Notes under the pieces: model-generated
Seen by the model: only the letters and a program-made list of their open reading frames with translations
Database searches by the model: none
Told to the model about the DNA's origin: nothing
Program-made: the position numbers and the translations under genes
Part shown: one piece after another, positions 16,367 to 24,348 of the stretch
Layout: each line of letters opens with the position of its first letter
Position numbering within the stretch: position 1 is the stretch's first letter
Source of the DNA: Alphaproteobacteria bacterium
Lineage (GTDB): Bacteria > Pseudomonadota > Alphaproteobacteria > UBA8366
Direction of reading: 5' to 3'
DNA: 64,000 nucleotides
Assembly: GCA_009377445.1 (NCBI GenBank)
Contig: WHUA01000016.1
Coordinates: forward strand, 34,712 to 98,711

Positions 16367-16717
16367 ATGCCTGCTGCACAGTCGTCGATCAGTAAGCGCG
16401 TTCAAAAATCTCGCGAGCGCAGACGTCAGGCTGGCTTGAAGCGTGTCGAGGTGCTGGTCCCTCAGGGTCAGGTCGACATGGTGAAAGCCTATGCGGCTAA
16501 ATTGCGGGAAGGCTCGCAATCGGAATCTCTTGCAGAAATACGTAAATTGGTGGCGAAGGCGTACCGCAAATTTCATGCGAGCTGCTTGGACAACATCAGC
16601 GTAAATCCGGATGAGGCCGATTTCGGCGATGCCGTCGTCGTGGCGGCTGCGCTTATGCATCGCGGCAACGCGGAAGCATTCAAGCTTGGAAGGCAGATTC
16701 GCAGCTTGGCGAAATAA
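16367..16717 (+). CDS. Small basic protein, putative antitoxin/repressor of an AbiEii-type module
   Basis: A 116-aa protein with a very basic N-terminus (SKRVQKSRERRRQAGLKRVEVLVP), resembling ribbon-helix-helix or ParD-like antitoxins common in Alphaproteobacteria, followed by a helical region (VDMVKAYAAKLREG, then ESLAEIRKLVAKAYRKF). I do not recognise a named family with certainty. ATG 16367 is chosen over an earlier in-frame start at 16283 because the latter lies inside the promoter. Its stop overlaps the next ATG by one base (TAATG), indicating translational coupling. Codon use is more A+T-rich than in the flanking genes, suggesting transfer. It would be the likely binder of the upstream inverted repeat. 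Confidence 0.75.
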   Translation: MPAAQSSISKRVQKSRERRRQAGLKRVEVLVPQGQVDMVKAYAAKLREGSQSESLAEIRKLVAKAYRKFHASCLDNISVNPDEADFGDAVVVAAALMHRGNAEAFKLGRQIRSLAK

Positions 16718-17523
16718 TGCCCCTCACGGAGATACAGAGGATGGTCGTCGCCGCTCTGCGGCCGTTCCGAACAGAGCATGACTATGTCGCCGGCGGCGCG
16801 GCACTGAATCAGGATTGGCCGCGCCTCTCCGATGATATGGATATTTTCCACGACAATCGAAACCAGCTTCCGCGCAGCGTCGAGCGCGAGTTGCAGGCCC
16901 TTCGCGAAGTCGAATTCTCGGTCGAGACCATCGTCAGCAACAGCTCGACGGTCGAGGTAATTGCCCGAAAATATGGATTCGAGACAAGAGTCCAATGGCT
17001 GGATGACGCTGAAACATGCAGGCGCTTCTTTCCAGCGGTTGAAGACGAAAGCTTTGGCTTCCGCCTGCATCAAGCTGATGTTGCGGTCAACAAGGTGCTC
17101 TGTGCATCGCGCCGCAACCAAGCTCCACGCGATGCTGTCGATTTGGTCCACATCGTTCGCCGTTACTGCCCAATTGGGCCTCTGATTTGGGCGTCTATGG
17201 GCAAAGACCCTTCATTGTCTCCGATGACGACGATTCGCGAAATTCGCCGCATTGCCTTTGGCTACTCGGACGAAGAAATCGGAGCGGTCAGAATGGACGA
17301 CCGGCGTCCAATGGCGCGCGCAGAGCTTAGAGATACTCTGGAAGCGGCATTGAACGACGCGCGCGACTATTGCGAAAACGTGGCGCCCATAGAGTACCTC
17401 GGCCACCTGTTCATCGACGAGGACGACATTCCGGTTGCAGCAGATAGCGAAGCTGTGAAAAGCGGAACGGCCAAGGCTGTCCCGGTAAGGGATTTCTCGG
17501 TCGTGCCAACCGTCGGCGACTAG
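16717..17523 (+). CDS. AbiEii/AbiGii-type nucleotidyltransferase (toxin-like)
   Basis: A 268-aa protein with the minimal nucleotidyltransferase signature: GG at 26-27 in YVAGGAALNQDWPRLSDD, then the acidic pair D40 and D42 in SDDMDIFHD. ADVAVNKVLCASRRNQAPRD and AVDLVHIV correspond to the conserved lysine and D-x-x-D region of AbiEii/MenT-like proteins. Known members act as toxins, MenT-type by adding nucleotides to tRNA 3' ends, paired with a small DNA-binding antitoxin. Here the partner is the preceding overlapping gene. The C-terminus (about 225-268) has no feature I recognise. Low GC and flanking repeats suggest it arrived by transfer. Confidence 0.8.
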   Translation: MPLTEIQRMVVAALRPFRTEHDYVAGGAALNQDWPRLSDDMDIFHDNRNQLPRSVERELQALREVEFSVETIVSNSSTVEVIARKYGFETRVQWLDDAETCRRFFPAVEDESFGFRLHQADVAVNKVLCASRRNQAPRDAVDLVHIVRRYCPIGPLIWASMGKDPSLSPMTTIREIRRIAFGYSDEEIGAVRMDDRRPMARAELRDTLEAALNDARDYCENVAPIEYLGHLFIDEDDIPVAADSEAVKSGTAKAVPVRDFSVVPTVGD

Positions 17524-17563
17524 ACACAGGCCAACGTCGCAATATTCGTCGTCCTCAGCCTTT

Positions 17564-17594
17564 GCCGCCGGCATCGCGCTCATGAACCTGTGAC
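17564..17594. repeat. Right copy of the 31-bp repeat: displaced eamA-like 3' end
   Basis: Reads in one frame as AAGIALMNL followed by TGA, which is a normal EamA C-terminus, yet no transporter gene precedes it; upstream sequence in that frame is unrelated. It matches 16156-16186 at 26 of 31 bases. It is best read as the remnant of the original transporter tail or as a site of recombination. It lies 41 bases past the nucleotidyltransferase stop. Confidence 0.75.
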
Positions 17595-17743
17595 CGGATT
17601 CACACAGTGCACGCCAGACAACAGTTCGCCGCAATTTATCTCAACTTCGCCTAAAACTCTTCAAAAGCCGGCCCAAGATTCGCGCTTTCCTCTCAGCCGT
17701 CCGGGAAGGCATTCCGGACGCGCGCCAACAGGAGACAGGGAAG

Positions 17744-19957
17744 ATGCGCATCACCGGCAGCAACCGCTTGGCCGTGCCCGAAAAGCAGTGGGCCGAATAC
17801 CCCGCCAGGAGCCTGGTCCGTAGATTTTCTATCCTCATCATTGCGGCTCTCGTCATCGTCGGCGGCGGGATCGTCTCGCTGGCCGCCCACGCGGCGCCGG
17901 CCGCCGTTCCGGCGAAGAAGGAGGATCCGGAAGGCGGGCTTTTCCTCCGACGGCAGGACGGCACGATGCTCGACACCCCGGCCCCCTCGGTCGACGCGGT
18001 GGTGCAGATCGACATCGCCGGCGTCATCGCCAGGGTAAAAGTCGCGCAGACATTCAAGAATCCGGACGCCGGGTGGGTCGAAGGCGTCTACGTGTTTCCG
18101 CTGTCGCGCAAGGGCGCGGTCGACCACATGATCATGCGCATCGGCGACCGCGTGGTGGAAGGCAGGATACAGGAGCGCGAGGCTGCCAAGCGGCAATACG
18201 AGGCCGCCAAGCGCAGCGGCCGCAAGGCAGGGCTGGTCGAGCAGGAGCGGCCCAACATTTTCACCGCCTCGGTCGCCAACATCCCGCCCGGCGAAACCAT
18301 CGTCATCGAGATTTCCTATCAGCAGCCCGTCGATATCGAAGACGGGCGTTATTCCATCCGCTTCCCGATGGTCGTTAATCCGCGCTACATCCCAAAGGGC
18401 GCGCAGATCGCCGGCGCCGGCGGAACCGGCTGGGCCGTCAACACGACGACCGTACCGGATGCCGAACGCATCACGCCGCCGATGCGCCACCCTGCCATCG
18501 GCAAGGACAATCCGATCCGCATCGCCGTCAATCTGCGTCCAGGCATGTCGGTGACCGGCCTCCGCAGCCCCTACCACAAGGTCTCGATCGACCAGGTCGG
18601 CCATCATGGCTACACGGTTGCGCTCGCCGACGGGCCGGTGCCGGCGGACCGGGACTTCGTCCTCGAATGGCGTCCGGATGCGGGAAGCGCGCCCAAGGCC
18701 GCGCTGTTCCAGCAGCAGCATGACGGCGAGACCTACATCCTCGCCATGGTCGTTCCGCCGCGGCGCGATGCCGCCGCACGGGCGGAGCCACTGCCGCGCG
18801 AAGGCATCTTCATCATCGACACGTCGGGCTCGATGCATGGCCAGTCGATCAAGCAGGCCAAGCAGGCGCTGCGCCTAGCCGTAGACCGTCTCAAGCCCGA
18901 CGACAGCTTCAACCTCATCGCCTTCGAAAGCCGTCCGACCGCGCTATTCCCCGCGCCGCGCCCGGCGGACGCCCAGGCGCTCGGCCTCGCGCGCGCCTTC
19001 ATCGACGGCCTGAAAGCAGACGGCGGCACCGAGATCCGGAAGGCGCTCGACCTGGCGCTGGACGGCCGAAGCGATACCGGCCGGCTGCGCCAGATCGTGC
19101 TGCTGACCGACGGCAGCGTCGGCAACGAAGCCGAGCTGTTCCGCAGCATCCGCCGCGGCATCGGCGACAGCCGGCTGTTCACCGTGGGCATCGGCAGCGC
19201 GCCGAACGGCTATTTCATGGACCGCGCCGCGCGCTTCGGGCGCGGCACCTTCACCTTCATCGGCAAGACCGGCGAGGTCGCCGAAAAGATGAACGCGCTG
19301 TTCGCGAAGCTCGGTGAGCCGGTGCTGACCGATATCGCGCTCACGCTTCCGGGCGACGGCGCCGCCGACGTCCAGCCCGAACGCATCCCCGATCTCTACC
19401 AGGGCGAGCCGATCGTCGTCACCGCCCGGCTGCCCAAGGCCGAAGGCGCGCTGAAGCTGGGTGGCCGCTTCGGTGGCGCCGAATGGTCGGAGACGGTCGA
19501 CCTCGCCGCGGCGACGCAAGGCCAGGGCATCGGCAAGCTCTGGGCGAAGCGCAAGATCGAGGCGCTGTCCGACAAGCGGCATGAGGGCATGGGCGAAGAC
19601 GCGGTGCGGGAAGCCGTGCTCAAGGTGGCATTGCCGCACCAGATCATGAGCCGCTACACCAGCCTCGTCGCGATCGACCAGCCGGTGAGCCGGCCGGCCG
19701 GCGAAGGCATGAGCACCCAACCGGTGCCGACCAACCCGCCCGCGGGCTGGACGCCCCCGCCGCAAGGCGCGCCCGGCCAGCCGCTGCAGCGGGCGCGGAA
19801 CGCCGCCGTGCAGCAGTTCGCCCAGGCCGGCCCGGGCGGCATGGTCCAGCTCGGCGCGCAGACCGCGACATCGGCCGAGCAGCACTTCCTGATCGGGCTG
19901 CTGTCGCTGGGGCTGGCCCTCATCCTGCTGTCGCTCGTCCGGCGGAGGACGCAATGA
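17744..19957 (+). CDS. VIT/VWA protein, marine proteobacterial sortase target type
   Basis: A 737-aa envelope protein. After a cytoplasmic start, a membrane/signal segment (FSILIIAALVIVGGGIVSLA) leads to a VIT domain (about 65-195; VKVAQTFKNPD, GVYVFPLSRKGAV, ANIPPGETIVIEISY). A VWA domain follows with a complete MIDAS motif DTSGSMHG starting at residue 359, plus DGGTEIRKAL and LLTDGSVGNEAEL. A Pro-rich linker precedes a C-terminal hydrophobic helix and RRRTQ. The segment before that helix, GAQTATSAEQ, looks like a degenerate form of the LPxTA-type sorting signal of this family. The next gene, overlapping by 4 bases, is its dedicated sortase. A 7-bp inverted repeat (17698-17704/17714-17720) lies 24 bases upstream of the start. 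Confidence 0.92.
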   Translation: MRITGSNRLAVPEKQWAEYPARSLVRRFSILIIAALVIVGGGIVSLAAHAAPAAVPAKKEDPEGGLFLRRQDGTMLDTPAPSVDAVVQIDIAGVIARVKVAQTFKNPDAGWVEGVYVFPLSRKGAVDHMIMRIGDRVVEGRIQEREAAKRQYEAAKRSGRKAGLVEQERPNIFTASVANIPPGETIVIEISYQQPVDIEDGRYSIRFPMVVNPRYIPKGAQIAGAGGTGWAVNTTTVPDAERITPPMRHPAIGKDNPIRIAVNLRPGMSVTGLRSPYHKVSIDQVGHHGYTVALADGPVPADRDFVLEWRPDAGSAPKAALFQQQHDGETYILAMVVPPRRDAAARAEPLPREGIFIIDTSGSMHGQSIKQAKQALRLAVDRLKPDDSFNLIAFESRPTALFPAPRPADAQALGLARAFIDGLKADGGTEIRKALDLALDGRSDTGRLRQIVLLTDGSVGNEAELFRSIRRGIGDSRLFTVGIGSAPNGYFMDRAARFGRGTFTFIGKTGEVAEKMNALFAKLGEPVLTDIALTLPGDGAADVQPERIPDLYQGEPIVVTARLPKAEGALKLGGRFGGAEWSETVDLAAATQGQGIGKLWAKRKIEALSDKRHEGMGEDAVREAVLKVALPHQIMSRYTSLVAIDQPVSRPAGEGMSTQPVPTNPPAGWTPPPQGAPGQPLQRARNAAVQQFAQAGPGGMVQLGAQTATSAEQHFLIGLLSLGLALILLSLVRRRTQ

Positions 19958-20589
19958 AACGGCCGTTCGGCTACGTCCTCGCCTTCCTGCTGTTCGCCCT
20001 CGGCGCATGGCAAGTCGGCGAAGGCGCCTGGATCCATGCCAAGGCCGAGCTTGCCCAGGTCCTGATCAAGCGGGCCTGGGCGGACGGGCAGTCCGGCAGC
20101 CGCGGGACGCCGCCATGGCCCTGGGCGGACACCCATCCGGTCGCGCGGCTCTCGGTTCCGGAGCTCGGGGTGGACGAGATCGTGCTGTCCGGGACGAGCG
20201 GACGCACCCTCGCCTTCGGCCCGGGGCACATGGACGGCACCGCGATGCCCGGGGCGCCCGGCCTCGCCGTCGTCAGCGGCCACCGCGACACGCATTTCGA
20301 GTTCCTGCGCGAGATCAAGGCCGGCCAGATCATCCTCCTCACCGACGCCGCCGGCACGGCGCACCGCTACCGCGTCACCGACGCGCAGGTGGTCGATGCG
20401 CAAAGGGTCGGGCTGGACACGACGGGCGAGACGCCGCGGCTCGCCCTCGTGACCTGCTATCCCTTCGATGCGGTCAGCGCCGGCGGGCCGCTCCGCTACG
20501 TCGTCTTCGCCGAGGCGGAGGCGGACAGCCTCGAGACCGCGGATGCAGCCCAATCCCCCATCGCAATCGCCCCGCCACCGCCTATATAA
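19954..20589 (+). CDS. Class GN sortase
   Basis: A 211-aa transpeptidase of the Gram-negative sortase class. A single N-terminal membrane helix (YVLAFLLFALGAWQVG) anchors it, with the catalytic domain outside. The triad is visible: H110 in VVSGHRDTHF, C168 in LVTCYPFD, R181 in GGPLRYVVF. ATG 19954 overlaps the stop of the VIT/VWA gene (ATGA), the standard two-gene arrangement in which this sortase processes one substrate. The cell-envelope acceptor in Gram-negatives is not established. The C-terminus ends in an Ala/Pro-rich tail. Confidence 0.93.
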   Translation: MKRPFGYVLAFLLFALGAWQVGEGAWIHAKAELAQVLIKRAWADGQSGSRGTPPWPWADTHPVARLSVPELGVDEIVLSGTSGRTLAFGPGHMDGTAMPGAPGLAVVSGHRDTHFEFLREIKAGQIILLTDAAGTAHRYRVTDAQVVDAQRVGLDTTGETPRLALVTCYPFDAVSAGGPLRYVVFAEAEADSLETADAAQSPIAIAPPPPI

Positions 20590-20590
20590 T
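20585..20590 (+). promoter_or_regulatory. -10 box immediately upstream of uvrB
   Basis: A perfect TATAAT (20585-20590) lies six bases before the uvrB ATG. A start site about 7 bases downstream would fall on the initiation codon, giving a leaderless mRNA. No convincing -35 box is seen at 16-18 bases (best TCGCAA, weak). The CCCCCA between it and ATG has no ribosome site. Confidence 0.5.
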
Positions 20591-20596
20591 CCCCCA

Positions 20597-22819
20597 ATGA
20601 GCCAGACACCGGGTCTATCCGATGCGGGGGCCGGCACGCTGATGATGCCGTGGCTGCCGGCGAAGCGCTTCGAGCGGCCGCGCTCGGAGGGCGGCGTGCC
20701 GTTCGAGCTGGTCTCCTCGTTCTCGCCCGCCGGCGACCAGCCCGAGGCCATCACCGAGCTGACCGAAGCGCTGAACCAGGGCGAGCGCGACCAGGTGCTG
20801 CTGGGCGTGACCGGATCGGGCAAGACCTTCACCGTCGCGCACGTCATCCAGAAGGTGCAGCGGCCGACTCTGGTGCTGGCGCCGAACAAGACGCTGGCGG
20901 CGCAGCTCTACGGCGAAATGAAGAGCTTCTTCCCGAACGCCGCGGTCGAGTACTTCGTCTCCTATTACGACTACTACCAGCCGGAAGCCTACGTCCCGCG
21001 CACCGACACCTATATCGAGAAGGACGCCTCGATCAACGAGCAGATCGACCGCATGCGCCACTCGGCGACGCGCGCGCTGTTGGAGCGCGACGACGTGATC
21101 ATCGTCGCCTCGGTCTCCTGCATCTACGGCATCGGCTCGGTCGAGACCTATTCGCAGATGATCGTGCCGCTCAAGGTCGGCCAGCGCGCCGATTCGCGCG
21201 ACATCATGCGCCGCCTCGTCGACCTGCAATACCGGCGGAACGACAACAACTTCCAGCGCGGCGCCTTCCGCGTGCGCGGCGACACGCTCGAGATCTTCCC
21301 GGCGCACTATGAAGACCGTGCGTGGCGGCTCTCGATGTTCGGCGACGAGATCGAGGCGATCCACGAGTTCGACCCGCTTACCGGCGAGAAGACGGGCAGC
21401 CTGGAAGCGGTCCGGATCTACGCCAACAGCCACTACGTCACGCCGAAGCCGACGCTGACCCAGGCGGTCAAGCGAATCAAGGAAGAGCTCAAATGGCGGC
21501 TCGACGAGCTGAACCGGCAGAACAAGCTGCTGGAGGCGCAGCGGCTGGAGCAGCGCACGACCTTCGACATCGAGATGATCGAGGCGACAGGATCCTGCGC
21601 CGGCATCGAGAACTATTCGCGTTTCCTGACCGGCCGCAATCCCGGCGAGCCGCCACCGACCCTGTTCGAGTATCTCCCCGACGACGCGCTGCTGATCGTC
21701 GACGAATCGCACGTCACCGTGCCGCAGGTCGGCGGCATGTTCCGCGGCGACTTCAATCGCAAATCGACCCTCGCCGAGTTCGGCTTCCGGCTGCCGTCCT
21801 GCATCGACAACCGCCCGCTGAAGTTCGAGGAATGGGACGCCATGCGGCCGCAGACCATCTTCGTCTCGGCGACCCCCAGCCCGTGGGAGCTGGAGCGCAC
21901 GGGCGGCGTCTTCACCGAGCAGGTGGTGCGGCCGACCGGGCTGATCGACCCGGTCTGCATCATCCGTCCGACCGAATCCCAGGTCGACGACCTGCTGGCG
22001 GAGTGCAAGGTCTGCGCCGAGAAGGGCCAGCGCGTGCTGGTGACCACGCTGACCAAGCGCATGGCCGAGGATCTGACCGAGTACATGGGCGAGGCCGGGA
22101 TCAAGGTGCGCTACATCCATTCGGACGTGGAAACGCTGGAGCGCATCGAGATCATCCGCGACCTCAGGCTCGGCGTGTTCGACGTCCTGGTCGGCATCAA
22201 CCTGCTGCGCGAGGGCCTCGACATCCCGGAATGCGCCCTGGTCGCGATCCTGGATGCCGACAAGGAAGGCTTCCTGCGCTCGCGCACCTCGCTGATCCAG
22301 ACGATCGGCCGGGCCGCGCGCAACATCGACGGCCGGGTGATCCTCTACGCCGATCGCATCACCGATTCGCTGGAATACGCGCTCGGCGAGACCAACCGCC
22401 GGCGCGAGAAGCAGCAGGTCTACAACGCGGCCCACGGCATCACGCCGGAAAGCGTGCGCAAGCAGATCGGCGACATCCTCGAGAGCGTCTACGAGCGCGA
22501 CCACCTGACCGTCAATACGGGCGACGAGGCGCATGCGCATCTCGTCGGCGTCGACCTGAAAACCTATATCCGCGATCTCGAAGCGCGGATGCGCGCGGCG
22601 GCCTCCGACCTCGAATTCGAGACGGCGGCGCTGCTGCGCGACGAGATCAAGCGCCTGGAGGCCTATGATCTCGACATGCCCGTCGATGCCGCGCCGATCA
22701 ACGCGGAGATCGCCGCGACCATCAAGTCCGTCCCCGACGGAATCCTGCCGAAGGGACGCAGGGCGAAAGGCAAGTCCGGCAGGAGCGGGCGCAAGCGCCA
22801 GTTCCGCCCGCGCGCCTAG
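20597..22819 (+). CDS. uvrB: Excinuclease ABC subunit UvrB
   Basis: The 740-aa helicase-like damage-verification subunit of nucleotide excision repair, loaded by UvrA and recruiting UvrC. Walker A is GVTGSGKT (70-77); the beta-hairpin that probes DNA is YYDYYQPEAYVP; the DEAD-like motif is DESHVT; motif VI is QTIGRAARN. The C-terminal UVR domain (LEARMRAAASDLEFETAALL) binds UvrC. ATG 20597 is the first start downstream of the sortase stop; the frame is also open upstream inside the sortase gene, but that sequence is not UvrB-like. The C-terminal tail is Lys/Arg-rich. Start context suggests a leaderless transcript. Confidence 0.98.
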   Translation: MSQTPGLSDAGAGTLMMPWLPAKRFERPRSEGGVPFELVSSFSPAGDQPEAITELTEALNQGERDQVLLGVTGSGKTFTVAHVIQKVQRPTLVLAPNKTLAAQLYGEMKSFFPNAAVEYFVSYYDYYQPEAYVPRTDTYIEKDASINEQIDRMRHSATRALLERDDVIIVASVSCIYGIGSVETYSQMIVPLKVGQRADSRDIMRRLVDLQYRRNDNNFQRGAFRVRGDTLEIFPAHYEDRAWRLSMFGDEIEAIHEFDPLTGEKTGSLEAVRIYANSHYVTPKPTLTQAVKRIKEELKWRLDELNRQNKLLEAQRLEQRTTFDIEMIEATGSCAGIENYSRFLTGRNPGEPPPTLFEYLPDDALLIVDESHVTVPQVGGMFRGDFNRKSTLAEFGFRLPSCIDNRPLKFEEWDAMRPQTIFVSATPSPWELERTGGVFTEQVVRPTGLIDPVCIIRPTESQVDDLLAECKVCAEKGQRVLVTTLTKRMAEDLTEYMGEAGIKVRYIHSDVETLERIEIIRDLRLGVFDVLVGINLLREGLDIPECALVAILDADKEGFLRSRTSLIQTIGRAARNIDGRVILYADRITDSLEYALGETNRRREKQQVYNAAHGITPESVRKQIGDILESVYERDHLTVNTGDEAHAHLVGVDLKTYIRDLEARMRAAASDLEFETAALLRDEIKRLEAYDLDMPVDAAPINAEIAATIKSVPDGILPKGRRAKGKSGRSGRKRQFRPRA

Positions 22820-22840
22820 GTCCCTCCATTTTGGAACGAC

Positions 22841-22871
22841 CCTTGCGTCGTTGCGTTCATTTCACGCAAGG
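22841..22871 (+). promoter_or_regulatory. Hairpin covering the ribosome site of the small membrane protein gene
   Basis: CCTTGCGT (22841-22848) and ACGCAAGG (22864-22871) are perfect reverse complements. The second arm contains most of the AAGGA ribosome site (22868-22872) of the gene starting at 22882. A shorter alternative stem, TTGCGT/ACGCAA, uses the same 3' arm. Folding would hide the ribosome site, so translation may be conditional. Confidence 0.4.
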
Positions 22872-22881
22872 AACCTGGGAC

Positions 22882-23055
22882 ATGGCATTCGAAATACACA
22901 GACGCGAATTCTTCGAGGCGGAGGACGACGCCGATCCTGAAGGAAATGGGCACGGCCAGTGGGGCTGGTGCATTCTATCCATGATCGTCATAGCGGCCAT
23001 CGCGCTCGGACTTGCATATCTATTCATCGGCAATCCTGCGGGCGAGCTTTCCTGA
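22882..23055 (+). CDS. Small single-pass membrane protein (57 aa)
   Basis: Unrecognised short protein. The first 25 residues are charged, mostly acidic (FFEAEDDADPEGNGHG), and are followed by one hydrophobic helix (WCILSMIVIAAIALGLAYLF) and a short tail, fitting an inner-membrane protein with a cytoplasmic N-terminus. ATG 22882 has AAGGA ten bases upstream; the frame is open to 22831 but without a ribosome site. It stands alone between uvrB and an enolase-superfamily gene. Function unknown. Confidence 0.65.
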   Translation: MAFEIHRREFFEAEDDADPEGNGHGQWGWCILSMIVIAAIALGLAYLFIGNPAGELS

Positions 23056-23160
23056 TCGGACAGCCGGCTTGGCCTTTCCTCCCGAAATTGCTGACTTCTG
23101 GGCAATCGGCGTTAATATGCCGGCGCATATCGGCGCCAAAAATCAGTCCAGGAACCAGCC

Positions 23161-24309
23161 ATGAAAATCACCGAAGTCATCGCGCACCCGCTGTCGGCCA
23201 AGCTCCCGCAGAAGAGCTGGACGGCGCACGAGTCCAGCGACAGCGCCCAATTGATCCTGTTCGAGGTGCGCACCGACGAGGGAATCACCGGCTATGGCGA
23301 AGTCCAGGGCGGGCCGCAGAAGCTGATCTGCGACATGGCCGCGCTCCTCGGCAAGGCCGCCGTCGGCATGGATGCGCTGGGCCACGAGACGGTTTGGGAG
23401 AAGCTCTTCTCCCTCACCTCGCCGCGCCCGGGCGGGCTCGGCGGGTGGGATGGATTGCCGCCGCCCCTGCCGCGCAACAGCCGGCCGCAGATCATGGCGG
23501 CGATCGGCGGAATCGACATCGCGCTCTGGGACATCAAGGGCAAAGCCATGGGGCTGCCGGTGTACCGGCTGCTCGGCGGAACGAAGAGCGCCGTCTTCAC
23601 CTATGCGACCGGCGGCTACTACATCGAAGGCGCGCCGAAGAATGCCTGCGCCGACGAGCTCGCCGGCTTCGTGGCGAACGGGTTCAAGGCGGTCAAGCTG
23701 AAGACCGGCGCGTTCTCCATCGAGGACGAAGCGGCCCGGGTGCGGGCAACGCGGGACGCGATCGGCAAGGACATCCTGCTGATGCTCGACCTCAACGCGC
23801 CGTACACGGTCGAGCAGTGCATCCGCTTCGCCCACCTCGTCGCGCCCTACGACGTGACCTGGCTCGAAGAGCCGCTGCACTGGTATCTGCAGCCGGCGGA
23901 TTTCGTCAGACTGGCCGCTGCGTCGCCGATCCCGCTGGCGCATTGCGAACGCGAATGGCATCGCTACACGGTGCGCGACTATATCGATTCAGGCGCGATC
24001 CGGTACGTGCAATTCGATTCCACGCGCCATGCCGGGTTCACCGAATCGCTCCGCATCGCGCACTATGCCGCGATCAAAGGCGTGCAGATCGCGCCCCACA
24101 CCGCGGCCCATATTCACGGCCACATCGTCTCCGCCTTCGCGGACAAGGCCTTCGCCGCGGAATCCCACGGCGCCCATGACCGCCATCCGATCCAGCACGA
24201 AGCCTATATCGGCGGCGCCCACATGAAGGACGGGATGCTGCATATTCCCGATACGCCGGGTTTCGGCATCGACATCAATTGGGACGCGGTGAAGCATTTT
24301 CGCGCCTGA
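23161..24309 (+). CDS. Mandelate racemase / muconate lactonizing enzyme family protein
   Basis: A 382-aa enolase-superfamily enzyme. The N-terminal capping domain (about 1-125) precedes a TIM barrel. Barrel features visible are the lysine motif AVKLKTG on strand 2, metal ligands in MLDLNAPY (Asp), WLEEPL (Glu) and AHCERE (Glu), then QFDSTRHAGFTE and a His-rich APHTAAHIHGH. The pattern fits the mandelate-racemase subgroup that abstracts a proton alpha to a carboxylate, for example sugar-acid dehydratases, but the substrate cannot be assigned. ATG 23161 lies close after CCAGGAACC. A pteridine-reductase-like SDR follows 39 bases later in the same direction. Confidence 0.9.
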   Translation: MKITEVIAHPLSAKLPQKSWTAHESSDSAQLILFEVRTDEGITGYGEVQGGPQKLICDMAALLGKAAVGMDALGHETVWEKLFSLTSPRPGGLGGWDGLPPPLPRNSRPQIMAAIGGIDIALWDIKGKAMGLPVYRLLGGTKSAVFTYATGGYYIEGAPKNACADELAGFVANGFKAVKLKTGAFSIEDEAARVRATRDAIGKDILLMLDLNAPYTVEQCIRFAHLVAPYDVTWLEEPLHWYLQPADFVRLAAASPIPLAHCEREWHRYTVRDYIDSGAIRYVQFDSTRHAGFTESLRIAHYAAIKGVQIAPHTAAHIHGHIVSAFADKAFAAESHGAHDRHPIQHEAYIGGAHMKDGMLHIPDTPGFGIDINWDAVKHFRA

Positions 24310-24348
24310 TCCTTGAATCGGGGGGCCGCTGCCTTCTATCCTCCAGGC

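Noticed and set aside
16187..17563. Insertion sequence
   Set aside because: No transposase, no terminal inverted repeats at the edges and no short target duplication; the 15-bp inverted repeat is internal and frames a promoter.
20615..22540. 641-codon antisense frame opposite uvrB
   Set aside because: uvrB is unmistakable on the plus strand; the antisense product is a low-complexity artefact.
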